From contig CAMCFW010000009.1 in the NCBI GenBank assembly GCA_945874195.1, positions 1 to 16,783 on the forward strand: a stretch of DNA of 16,783 nt, given 5' to 3'. Position 1 is the first letter of the stretch, and each line of letters starts with the position of its first letter. Of the stretch, positions 7,685-14,136 are shown one piece after another. This stretch comes from Chryseobacterium gleum (GTDB lineage: Bacteria; Bacteroidota; Bacteroidia; UBA10329). A program made the position numbers and the translations under genes. The notes beneath the pieces were generated by a model. The model was not told where the DNA came from, searched no databases, and saw only the letters and a program-made list of their open reading frames with translations.

Positions 7685-8602
7685 TCACATCATTGTTTCC
7701 CTATCCAGTCTGGCTGGAATGCGGATCCAGCTCTCCGGAACCGTATGCACAGTTTCAACCCAATGTCCGAACAGTTTCTGATGAATTCCTCGGTCTGCAG
7801 TGAGCCAAAGATCAGGTGCTATGACCATTTTTGGATTAGACAGCCAAGCTCCCCACCAAGAATAGGTGCTGTTCGGAACGATGTGGTTCCGACATAGTGA
7901 CATCAATCGCATATGATCCATCGGATCAACCATCGAAGGAATCACATTGAAAGGAACTTCAAACTTCATATTGCTCCGCACCCATTCCTCTTCATCAGAA
8001 AAGACCAAATATTTCGGATTTTCCAACTTCGTGCCCATATGTTCAATAGCACGTTGAAAATATTCTAGAGAACAGACGTTGTGCAACGGGTTTCCGAGAA
8101 AATCTCCACGCCTAATGCTCAACGCGACTGTATTTGAATCGATGGATGAGGCTATTTCGCTTACCTGTTTAGACATCTCGTTTCGGAATTGAAAGGCGTG
8201 CCTGATCGTTGCAATTGAATCATCGAAAAACTTCTCCGTGCTGAAATAGCCTTCAATGTAGCTATCGGTGTACGGCTGCTTCAAGTTTTCGTCAAAAACA
8301 GACAGATCCTCCTTTACTACCGCTTTCTTGTGCCTCGGTGCAAGGTCATTCCTTAATTTATTGTAGCCATATTCAAGGAAATTCCTGCCATTGCATGTCT
8401 TGACATATTCGATCTCTTCCTTACTAGCAATTGGAGTTTCAATTTTAAATCGGTCAAGAATGTATGAGCGATGAGAAGAATTGGTTTCAAACCAATCCAG
8501 GTCGAGTTTAAATTCTACTCCAAGTCTTTTAGACACGGCAAGACCATACGCATATTGGAACATCTGATTGCCTGGTCCTTGAATAATTCTGATGATGATC
8601 AT
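7685..8602 (-). CDS. Alpha-1,2-fucosyltransferase-like glycosyltransferase (GT11)
   Basis: A GT11 enzyme probably transfers fucose from GDP-fucose to a surface glycan (O-antigen, capsule or exopolysaccharide) in the cytoplasm. The 305 residues carry the family motifs: GPGNQMFQYAYG (9-20), SIRRGDF (162-168, the HxRRxD-type donor site), SDEEEW (202-207) and NSTYSWWGAW (244-253). The start chosen is ATG 8602-8600, which overlaps the yifB stop as ATGA; a TTG at 8611 would add three residues. The gene looks more AT-rich than its neighbours (for example 8341-8460), suggesting it was acquired separately although it is coupled to yifB. Its stop abuts the convergent kinase stop without a spacer. Acceptor and exact linkage cannot be read from sequence, so the linkage is from family knowledge. 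Confidence 0.88.
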   Translation of the reverse strand: MIIIRIIQGPGNQMFQYAYGLAVSKRLGVEFKLDLDWFETNSSHRSYILDRFKIETPIASKEEIEYVKTCNGRNFLEYGYNKLRNDLAPRHKKAVVKEDLSVFDENLKQPYTDSYIEGYFSTEKFFDDSIATIRHAFQFRNEMSKQVSEIASSIDSNTVALSIRRGDFLGNPLHNVCSLEYFQRAIEHMGTKLENPKYLVFSDEEEWVRSNMKFEVPFNVIPSMVDPMDHMRLMSLCRNHIVPNSTYSWWGAWLSNPKMVIAPDLWLTADRGIHQKLFGHWVETVHTVPESWIRIPARLDRETMM

Positions 8603-10140
8603 CCGGCCCAATTTTGTCGGTCCAAACTTCGATATTGAATTGCTTCTGCCAGATGCTGAGGCAGAATTTCTGCGGAATCTTCCAGGTCGGCAATGGTCCG
8701 TGATACTTTCAGGATTCGATCGAAGGCTCTTGCTGACAGGCCAAGTCGGTCTGTGGCCTTCTTCAACATTTCCTTACCTGCCTCATCTATCCGGCAAACT
8801 TCTTTCAGCAATTTGGTGCCCATCATGGCGTTGCAATGAACTCCCGATTTGTCTTTAAAGCGGACTACTTGCTTTTCGCGGGCCTTGATAACGCGGTTTC
8901 TTACGTCCTCACTTTTCTCCGCAGGTCTGAAATCGGCCAGTTCGTTGATCGGCACAGGTGTAACTTCAATGTGAATATCGATCCGATCCAGTAGGGGGCC
9001 AGAAATGCGATTCAGATATTTCTGCACAACTCCGGGGGCGCACACGCAATCCTTGTCCGGATGATTATAGAATCCGCAGGGACAAGGGTTCATACTTGTT
9101 ACAAGCATGAAGCTTGAGGGATATTCGACCGACATCCTTGCCCTTGAAATGGTAACCACGCGATCTTCCAGCGGTTGACGCATCACTTCAAGCACAGTTC
9201 GCTGAAATTCTGGGAGTTCGTCCAAGAACAAGACACCGTTGTGTGCTAATGAAATCTCACCGGGCTGTGGCACCTGCCCTCCGCCAACCAACGCCACGTT
9301 GGATATAGTGTGGTGTGGCGCTCGGAACGGACGCATGGTCATGAGCGAGGTTTCGGAACCCAGATTTCCAGCCACCGAATGAATCTTGGTGGTTTCCAGA
9401 GCCTCTTTAAGTGAAAGTGGCGGAAGAATGGTTGGAAGGCGCTTGGCAAGCATGGTCTTTCCTGCCCCTGGCGGCCCAATGAGCAGAAGATTGTGCCCAC
9501 CGGCTGCCGCAATTTCCATGGCGCGCTTTATGTTCTCCTGCCCTTTCACATCTGAAAAATCGAGGTCGGAACTGTTCAATTGGCGATAGAATTCCTCTCG
9601 CGTGTTCACTATGGTCTTTTCCAATTCCAACTTTCCATCGAAAAAGTGAATCACCTCTTGAATGTTCTCTACGCCATACACATCCAGGTCATCAACAATG
9701 GCTGCTTCGCGAGCGTTCTTTTTTGGAAGGATGAAGCCCTTGAAACCGGCTTCGCGAGCTTTAATGGCAATAGGAAGCACACCTCTCATGGGCTGCAGTC
9801 CGCCATCGAGCGAAAGCTCTCCCATGATGATATAATCCGACACATTGCGCGACTTCATCTGTTCGGATGCGGCAAGAATGCCTACGGCAATGGTAAGGTC
9901 GTAGGCCGAACCCTCCTTGCGCAGATCGGCAGGGGCCATGTTGATGGTGATGGTCTTTCCGGGAACATTGTAACCAATGTTCTTCAGCGCGGCATGAATG
10001 CGCATCTGGCTTTCCTTCACGGCATTGTCGGGCAGACCGACCATGAAGAAATTGACGCCCTGACCAGCAATGTTGGTCTCCACCGTGATGATGTGGGCAT
10101 CTACCCCATAAACAGCGCTTCCGTAGGTCTTAACAAGCAT
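8599..10140 (-). CDS. yifB: YifB/ComM-family Mg-chelatase-like AAA+ ATPase
   Basis: The 513-residue protein has the full ComM/YifB layout. An N-terminal ChlI-type Lon-like domain (about 20-170) contains VKESQMRIHAALKN and INMAPADLRKEG. The AAA+ core has Walker A GPPGAGKT (222-229), Walker B VLFLDE (303-308), a Cys cluster CPC...CVC (Cys353, 355, 365, 367), probably metal binding, and an arginine-finger region GPLLDRIDIH. The C-terminal Mg_chelatase_C helices follow. In naturally competent bacteria ComM is a hexameric helicase for branch migration of incoming DNA; it does not chelate magnesium into porphyrin. Whether this host is competent is not shown. The start ATG lies 6 bp after the gmhA stop, and the stop overlaps the fucosyltransferase start. 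Confidence 0.95.
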   Translation of the reverse strand: MLVKTYGSAVYGVDAHIITVETNIAGQGVNFFMVGLPDNAVKESQMRIHAALKNIGYNVPGKTITINMAPADLRKEGSAYDLTIAVGILAASEQMKSRNVSDYIIMGELSLDGGLQPMRGVLPIAIKAREAGFKGFILPKKNAREAAIVDDLDVYGVENIQEVIHFFDGKLELEKTIVNTREEFYRQLNSSDLDFSDVKGQENIKRAMEIAAAGGHNLLLIGPPGAGKTMLAKRLPTILPPLSLKEALETTKIHSVAGNLGSETSLMTMRPFRAPHHTISNVALVGGGQVPQPGEISLAHNGVLFLDELPEFQRTVLEVMRQPLEDRVVTISRARMSVEYPSSFMLVTSMNPCPCGFYNHPDKDCVCAPGVVQKYLNRISGPLLDRIDIHIEVTPVPINELADFRPAEKSEDVRNRVIKAREKQVVRFKDKSGVHCNAMMGTKLLKEVCRIDEAGKEMLKKATDRLGLSARAFDRILKVSRTIADLEDSAEILPQHLAEAIQYRSLDRQNWAG

Positions 10141-10146
10141 ATGGAA

Positions 10147-10719
10147 CTAAACTTCCTGTTCAATCAACATCACCAGAATATGGATGACCTTGATGTGTAT
10201 CTCTTGGATCCTGTCTGAATAGCGAGAATGCGGTGCCCGCATCTCTACATCACACAGTTTGGCAAGCTCTCCGCCATCTTTTCCCGTAAGGGCAATAACC
10301 GCCATTCCTTTTTCGGCCGCCACCTTTGTGGCATTCAGCACATTGGCCGAATTGCCCGAAGTGCTGATGGCCAAAAGCACATCACCGGTATTTCCGAACC
10401 CCTGCACGAAACGTGAGAACACGTGCTCGTAACCATAATCGTTGGCAGTGCAGCTCATATATCCGGGGTCTGAAATGGCGATGGCCGGAATGGGGGGTCG
10501 GTCTTCTCTGAAACGACCACTCAATTCTTCAGCAAAATGCATCGCATCGCTCATCGAACCCCCATTTCCGCAAGAAATAATCTTGCCCCCGGTCTGAATG
10601 GATCTGACCATGATGGAAGCGGCTTTTCGGATGGATTGCAGATTGGATGCATCGTTCATGAAGGCATCAAGCACTGCAGCAGCCTCTTGCAATTCACTAT
10701 CGATTCGCTCTATTGACAT
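10147..10719 (-). CDS. gmhA: Sedoheptulose-7-phosphate isomerase (phosphoheptose isomerase)
   Basis: GmhA converts sedoheptulose 7-phosphate to D-glycero-D-manno-heptose 7-phosphate, the first step of ADP- or GDP-heptose synthesis for lipopolysaccharide core or other envelope glycans. The 190 residues form one SIS domain, close to the E. coli length of 192, with motifs at the same numbers: CGNGGS (50-55), DAMHFAEEL (58-66), ISTSGNSANV (118-127), TGKDGG (145-150) and DRIQEIHIKVIHIL (169-182). The active-site residues known from E. coli GmhA (His61, Glu65, Gln172, His180) are all present. Other heptose genes (hldE, gmhB) are not in the window. It is probably the first gene of the operon with yifB and the fucosyltransferase; 85 bp separate it from the ceramidase gene upstream, with no obvious promoter match. 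Confidence 0.95.
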   Translation of the reverse strand: MSIERIDSELQEAAAVLDAFMNDASNLQSIRKAASIMVRSIQTGGKIISCGNGGSMSDAMHFAEELSGRFREDRPPIPAIAISDPGYMSCTANDYGYEHVFSRFVQGFGNTGDVLLAISTSGNSANVLNATKVAAEKGMAVIALTGKDGGELAKLCDVEMRAPHSRYSDRIQEIHIKVIHILVMLIEQEV

Positions 10720-10804
10720 GGGGCTGAAAGTACTAAATCCGCCTTCGAAATGGAATTTCAGGAAATCCTAGCTCTTTCCGAATGCAGCCTGCCTTTGGCA
10801 ATGG

Positions 10805-12559
10805 TTATAATTGAATGAGCCGTTTTTGAGTGGCAATGTCGAACGACCGAAGCGCGATCTGCTCGTCAGTGAAGGTTGCTGGCTGACCATCATCAACCAC
10901 GTTTCTTTCCGATTGCGGTTTGAGCAGTTCCAGCGCCAAGGCCCTGAACTTGGTTTGAAGCGCTCCTAGAAAATGTTCTCCAAAAACGGTATGGCCGCCT
11001 TCGTAACACTGCGCCTGATACTCTTGATAGGTGGTTATATAGCCACAGTAGGCGTTGGTGTAGGTTGAACAGACCACCTCGGTCACTCCTCGGTCTGAAA
11101 GTATTTCAAGAAGCATATCCTCCACCCGCTTTCCTGCAATGGTGGTTATTTCGGCCGGAATGCCAGCCAATGCCACATTTCCGATTATGACCAATTGTAA
11201 TGGTAATATCTGCGGAATCCAAGGCTGATCGCCTAGACTTCCGTTGGCATGGAACTTCTTGAATGCTCCGATGGCGCCATCTGCCCAACCTGGTAGTATC
11301 AGATTCTTGATGTCGTGTGTTCCGAGAATCTTTCTAGCCCCAGCTTCTACCAGAATGTCTTTAACTCCCTGTGTCTTATACTTGAGGTAGATGCTCTCGC
11401 GAATCTCCTTCTTCATGAATTTAGCTGCCGAAAGTTCGTAGGCCCGCTGGCCGCGGGTGAGCAACGTGGCCAAAGCGGCAACGGCAGGAGGCATTCCGGG
11501 GCCTTCCTTGGTGCCAGAGAAGAACTTGACACCGTGACAGGCAGGTCCGGTCCGGGCCTCATTGTCGCCATTGGCAAATTCACGGTCCACGATCACCTTG
11601 CTGAAATCTACGAACGTCAAGGCAAAATCTAGCTGAAGCGGAATATCAGGATTGTTCAACGCCTTATTGAACAGGTCGAACGCATGATCGGACTGAATTC
11701 GGCCATTGTATTTGGCGCTTTCAAAATCATCTTCAAACTTGCCTCTGGTCCATTTCTTTCTTCGGTCCAGGATCCAGTTCGGGGTCACGTCTCCGGCCTT
11801 TCGCTGCGCGAAGACCGACACGAATTTTCCTTTTTTCTTCTTATTGACCTTGTCCTCCAGATAGGTGGCCGCATAACCTTTGTTATCTGAACAGATGCGA
11901 TGATTGTCGTTGCTGATGCTAGTTGTGTGCACCCCGAACCAGTTCCAAGTGCCGATGGGTTTACCGGCCAGATCATCAAATCGCATCATCAGCATGTTCC
12001 GGTCAACAGCCTGATTCGCCTCTTCATCCTTAAGGGGTTTCTTAGTTTCCGGGTTCAGGTTATAGGCTTTTAGCGAGCGATTGAAGGCCACTTCCTTCGA
12101 ACCATCGATCTCGCCACTTGCCATGCGAATGGTGGCAGGCTTCAGATTTTCGTTGGCAGCAACGATCGCCTCAACAATACCATCCACAATTTTCTGATAG
12201 ACCTCGGGCACAAAACCCGGAATGCTCATGTTGTAAAGCCCGTAATGCGAATATCCGCCTGGCGCGCTATGAGTGTGTTGGGCCGTCAACATCACCGAAT
12301 CTTCGGAAAACCCGAGTTCTCCATGTTTCCGTTTCAACTTCTTCATCACCCCTCTTCGGATGGCAACGGTAATGAGCGCGATCTCGGCATTCACCAATGC
12401 CACCTTTTTTCCTGTGGCAGAGTCCCTGATCACCAAAGCCCGGGCAAAAAGATCCGTTTCTACTCCTTTGACTATGTTGAAATACATTCCATAGCCCATC
12501 ATTCCAACGCCAAGCTTAAAGGCTGTAATATCAGCTTTGGCCATGCCTACTTCATACAT
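10805..12559 (-). CDS. Neutral/alkaline ceramidase-family amidohydrolase, short cytoplasmic form
   Basis: Members of this zinc amidase family hydrolyse the N-acyl bond of ceramide to sphingoid base and fatty acid. From ATG 12559 (584 residues) the catalytic domain begins at once with YEVGMAKADITAF and GMMGYG. Zinc-site motifs are visible: AQHTHSAPGG (93-102), WFGVHTTS (207-214, His211), AGIPAEITTIAG (466-477, Glu470), and YCGYITTYQEY (504-514, Tyr507 likely ligand), followed by YEGGHTVFG. Three oddities stand out. The usual GDVSPN motif reads GDVTPN, so Thr259 replaces the catalytic serine. No signal peptide is seen, though studied family members are secreted. The C-terminal beta-sandwich domain of the Pseudomonas enzyme appears absent. 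A TTG at 12622 would add 21 residues without making a convincing signal peptide. Substrate could therefore be a bacterial sphingolipid, another N-acyl lipid, or something different. Confidence 0.85.
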   Translation of the reverse strand: MYEVGMAKADITAFKLGVGMMGYGMYFNIVKGVETDLFARALVIRDSATGKKVALVNAEIALITVAIRRGVMKKLKRKHGELGFSEDSVMLTAQHTHSAPGGYSHYGLYNMSIPGFVPEVYQKIVDGIVEAIVAANENLKPATIRMASGEIDGSKEVAFNRSLKAYNLNPETKKPLKDEEANQAVDRNMLMMRFDDLAGKPIGTWNWFGVHTTSISNDNHRICSDNKGYAATYLEDKVNKKKKGKFVSVFAQRKAGDVTPNWILDRRKKWTRGKFEDDFESAKYNGRIQSDHAFDLFNKALNNPDIPLQLDFALTFVDFSKVIVDREFANGDNEARTGPACHGVKFFSGTKEGPGMPPAVAALATLLTRGQRAYELSAAKFMKKEIRESIYLKYKTQGVKDILVEAGARKILGTHDIKNLILPGWADGAIGAFKKFHANGSLGDQPWIPQILPLQLVIIGNVALAGIPAEITTIAGKRVEDMLLEILSDRGVTEVVCSTYTNAYCGYITTYQEYQAQCYEGGHTVFGEHFLGALQTKFRALALELLKPQSERNVVDDGQPATFTDEQIALRSFDIATQKRLIQL

Positions 12560-12628
12560 CTGAACAACCGAATTGATGGGTGAATTTCGCGAATCCGCGA
12601 TGAGAGGTGAAATTAGGCACAATGCGGG

Positions 12629-12636
12629 TAAATTTG
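12629..12636 (+). promoter_or_regulatory. -7 promoter element (TAAATTTG) for the DUF2064 gene
   Basis: TAAATTTG is an exact TAnnTTTG match in the 124-bp divergent gap between the ceramidase and the glycosyltransferase-like gene, ending 47 nt before the ATG at 12684. No TTG -33 element stands at the usual distance. A small perfect hairpin (TCGCG-AATC-CGCGA, 12587-12600) lies between the two starts and might be an operator. Confidence 0.45.
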
Positions 12637-12683
12637 AAGATGAAAGGAGAATTTTTCGGTCTTTTGGCCACTATCGACAAAGT

Positions 12684-13280
12684 ATGAATACGGAGCACCT
12701 CATCATATTTGTAAAGAACCCGGTTCTTGGAAGGGTGAAGACGCGCCTGGCGGCCGATGTTGGAGATGAAAAAGCCTTGGAAGTATATCTTCAACTGGTC
12801 GAGCTTACGCGTAAGGCGGCCGTTCAAACAGATTGCTCCCGGAATGTCTTTTATTCGGATGAGATTGAGCAGGATGGTTGGGATGAGGACAAATTCAACA
12901 AGTTTGTTCAAGAAGGAGATACGTTGGGCGATAGGATGAGCAATGCATTCAAACAGATTTTTGCTCTGGGCGCAACAAAAGCGGTTATCATTGGAAGCGA
13001 TTGTCCGGAACTTTCTTCGGAAATAATTGAAACCGCATTTCAGCTTCTTGACAAAAAGGATGTGTGTATCGGTCCTGCCACGGACGGGGGTTATTACCTG
13101 CTAGGAATGAAAAGTCCGTTACCCTTCATATTTGAAAACAAAGATTGGAGCACCAGTTCAGTGCTTTATGACACTAGCCGCGACCTGAAAGCAAACAACC
13201 TGAGCTATGATTTTCTTAAGCCGTTGTCAGACCTTGATACAATTGACGATCTGAGAGAATCGAAGCTCTATAACCATTAA
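12684..13280 (+). CDS. TIGR04282/DUF2064 family glycosyltransferase-like protein
   Basis: The 198-residue protein has a GT-A/nucleotidyltransferase-type Rossmann fold. Visible motifs are IIFVKNPVLGRVKTRLA (7-23, nucleotide-binding loop), EGDTLGDRM (77-85), IIGSDCPEL (102-110, metal/nucleotide Asp) and GPATDGGYYLLG (130-141), then WSTSSVLYDT (155-164). These define the TIGR04282 (transferase 1) family, related to CofC/MobA-like nucleotidyltransferases; the substrate is unknown. An open frame extends upstream to 12573, but ATG 12684 places the first beta strand at residues 5-10 as in homologues. It is transcribed alone, divergent from the ceramidase gene, and ends at a strong hairpin terminator. 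Confidence 0.88.
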   Translation: MNTEHLIIFVKNPVLGRVKTRLAADVGDEKALEVYLQLVELTRKAAVQTDCSRNVFYSDEIEQDGWDEDKFNKFVQEGDTLGDRMSNAFKQIFALGATKAVIIGSDCPELSSEIIETAFQLLDKKDVCIGPATDGGYYLLGMKSPLPFIFENKDWSTSSVLYDTSRDLKANNLSYDFLKPLSDLDTIDDLRESKLYNH

Positions 13281-13281
13281 A

Positions 13282-13317
13282 TAGAAAGGGCGGGTCAAAA
13301 TTGGCCCGCCCTTTCTA
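13282..13317. terminator. Bidirectional rho-independent-type terminator
   Basis: A perfect 13-bp inverted repeat (TAGAAAGGGCGGG, 13282-13294, with its complement at 13305-13317) encloses a 10-nt loop, and begins one base after the TAA of the plus-strand gene. The convergent lipoprotein gene ends 19 bp beyond it. Pyrimidine-rich arms (CCCTTTCT) occur at the 3' side on either strand, so it should serve both genes, although no long T tract follows. Confidence 0.88.
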
Positions 13318-13336
13318 ATGTCTTCCGCGAAGAGCA

Positions 13337-14050
13337 CTAAAGCACGAAGATGGCAAAGAAAATGGCTCCAAGAATAATTGCAAGTACGGCAAGGCCAGCT
13401 CCGATAATTCCGAATATGAACCCCAATCGCGCCTGCGGCCCTGTACCATTATTCTTCTTATAAATGATTGAAAAAGTAATGGCTGCTGCACCAAGTAGGA
13501 GAGCTAACACGGCTGCCCCCCAAACAAATGAGGAAAAGAAAACTACGGTAAGGATGGCAAAGATCAAGGCCAAAGCCCCAAAAGCAAGCGACCCTATTCC
13601 CGTACCGAATGAAACCCATTTCATCCAATCTGAACCACCCACAGGAGCTACGCTTGGTTTGAAGACCTCATTGCGTATCGTCTTCATTTTCTGATCAAAG
13701 GTGAGTTGCTCGAATTCGGGCGAACGGAGCACTTCCTTCATCTTCACGCGCTTTTCCTGCTCCAACGTCAATGGTTCGGCCACGCTTGTTTGGGCGGTGA
13801 AAACCGATTCTTCCTTCACTAGGATTTCTTCAACTTTTACGGTTTCAACCACGCTTTCTTCTGCAACTATCCGCTTTTCCGCTTTAGTCGATGCTTCGGC
13901 AACTTCAGTCTTATCGCGCTTCTTCGAAATATCTACGTGGAAACCAGGCCGGTACTTTCGTTTGATGATGTCCACGTTGCCGCATGACGAAAACATGATT
14001 CCTGCGGTCAGGATTGCCAGCAGCACTTGAGTTTGAAATGATCTTTTCAT
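13337..14050 (-). CDS. Predicted lipoprotein with KRKYRPGFHVD motif and three C-terminal membrane segments
   Basis: The 237-residue protein has a lipoprotein signal with lipobox FSSC (Cys23), so the N-terminus should be lipid-anchored. It carries KRKYRPGFHVD (30-40) soon after, a short motif I recall from Bacteroidota surface or membrane proteins of unknown role. A charged, low-complexity Glu/Lys/Val/Ala stretch (about 43-95) and a helical part (95-130) follow. Then come three strongly hydrophobic segments at about 146-171, 174-196 and 209-236, resembling small DUF4190-like membrane modules. A lipid anchor plus three membrane helices points to the inner membrane rather than the outer. The function is not recognisable. 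It has its own promoter (14077-14084) and converges on the terminator at 13282-13317. Confidence 0.8.
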   Translation of the reverse strand: MKRSFQTQVLLAILTAGIMFSSCGNVDIIKRKYRPGFHVDISKKRDKTEVAEASTKAEKRIVAEESVVETVKVEEILVKEESVFTAQTSVAEPLTLEQEKRVKMKEVLRSPEFEQLTFDQKMKTIRNEVFKPSVAPVGGSDWMKWVSFGTGIGSLAFGALALIFAILTVVFFSSFVWGAAVLALLLGAAAITFSIIYKKNNGTGPQARLGFIFGIIGAGLAVLAIILGAIFFAIFVL

Positions 14051-14076
14051 AGTATGGATGCGATTTGATTATGCTT

Positions 14077-14084
14077 CAAAATTA
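14077..14084 (-). promoter_or_regulatory. -7 promoter element (TAATTTTG) for the lipoprotein gene
   Basis: On the minus strand TAATTTTG exactly fits TAnnTTTG and ends 26 nt before the ATG at 14050, in the 86-bp gap after the ABC-F gene. No TTG is seen at the usual -33 distance. It suggests the lipoprotein is transcribed independently of the ABC-F gene. Confidence 0.5.
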
Positions 14085-14136
14085 AATCGTAGCCTGATGT
14101 TGATCCGACATACAATGCTCATTTATTAACGACCGA

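Noticed and set aside
9580..10218. 212-codon plus-strand open frame opposite yifB and gmhA
   Set aside because: It spans two convincing minus-strand genes and their junction, so it is a by-product of their codon use.
10720..10804. Possible hairpin or promoter between the ceramidase and gmhA genes
   Set aside because: Only short stems (TGCC-TTT-GGCA at 10790-10800) and promoter-like matches with two mismatches were found, which is no better than chance.
12573..12683. Upstream in-frame extension of the DUF2064 gene
   Set aside because: It would add 37 charged residues before the first beta strand of the fold and would include the TAnnTTTG element at 12629-12636; ATG 12684 fits the family better.
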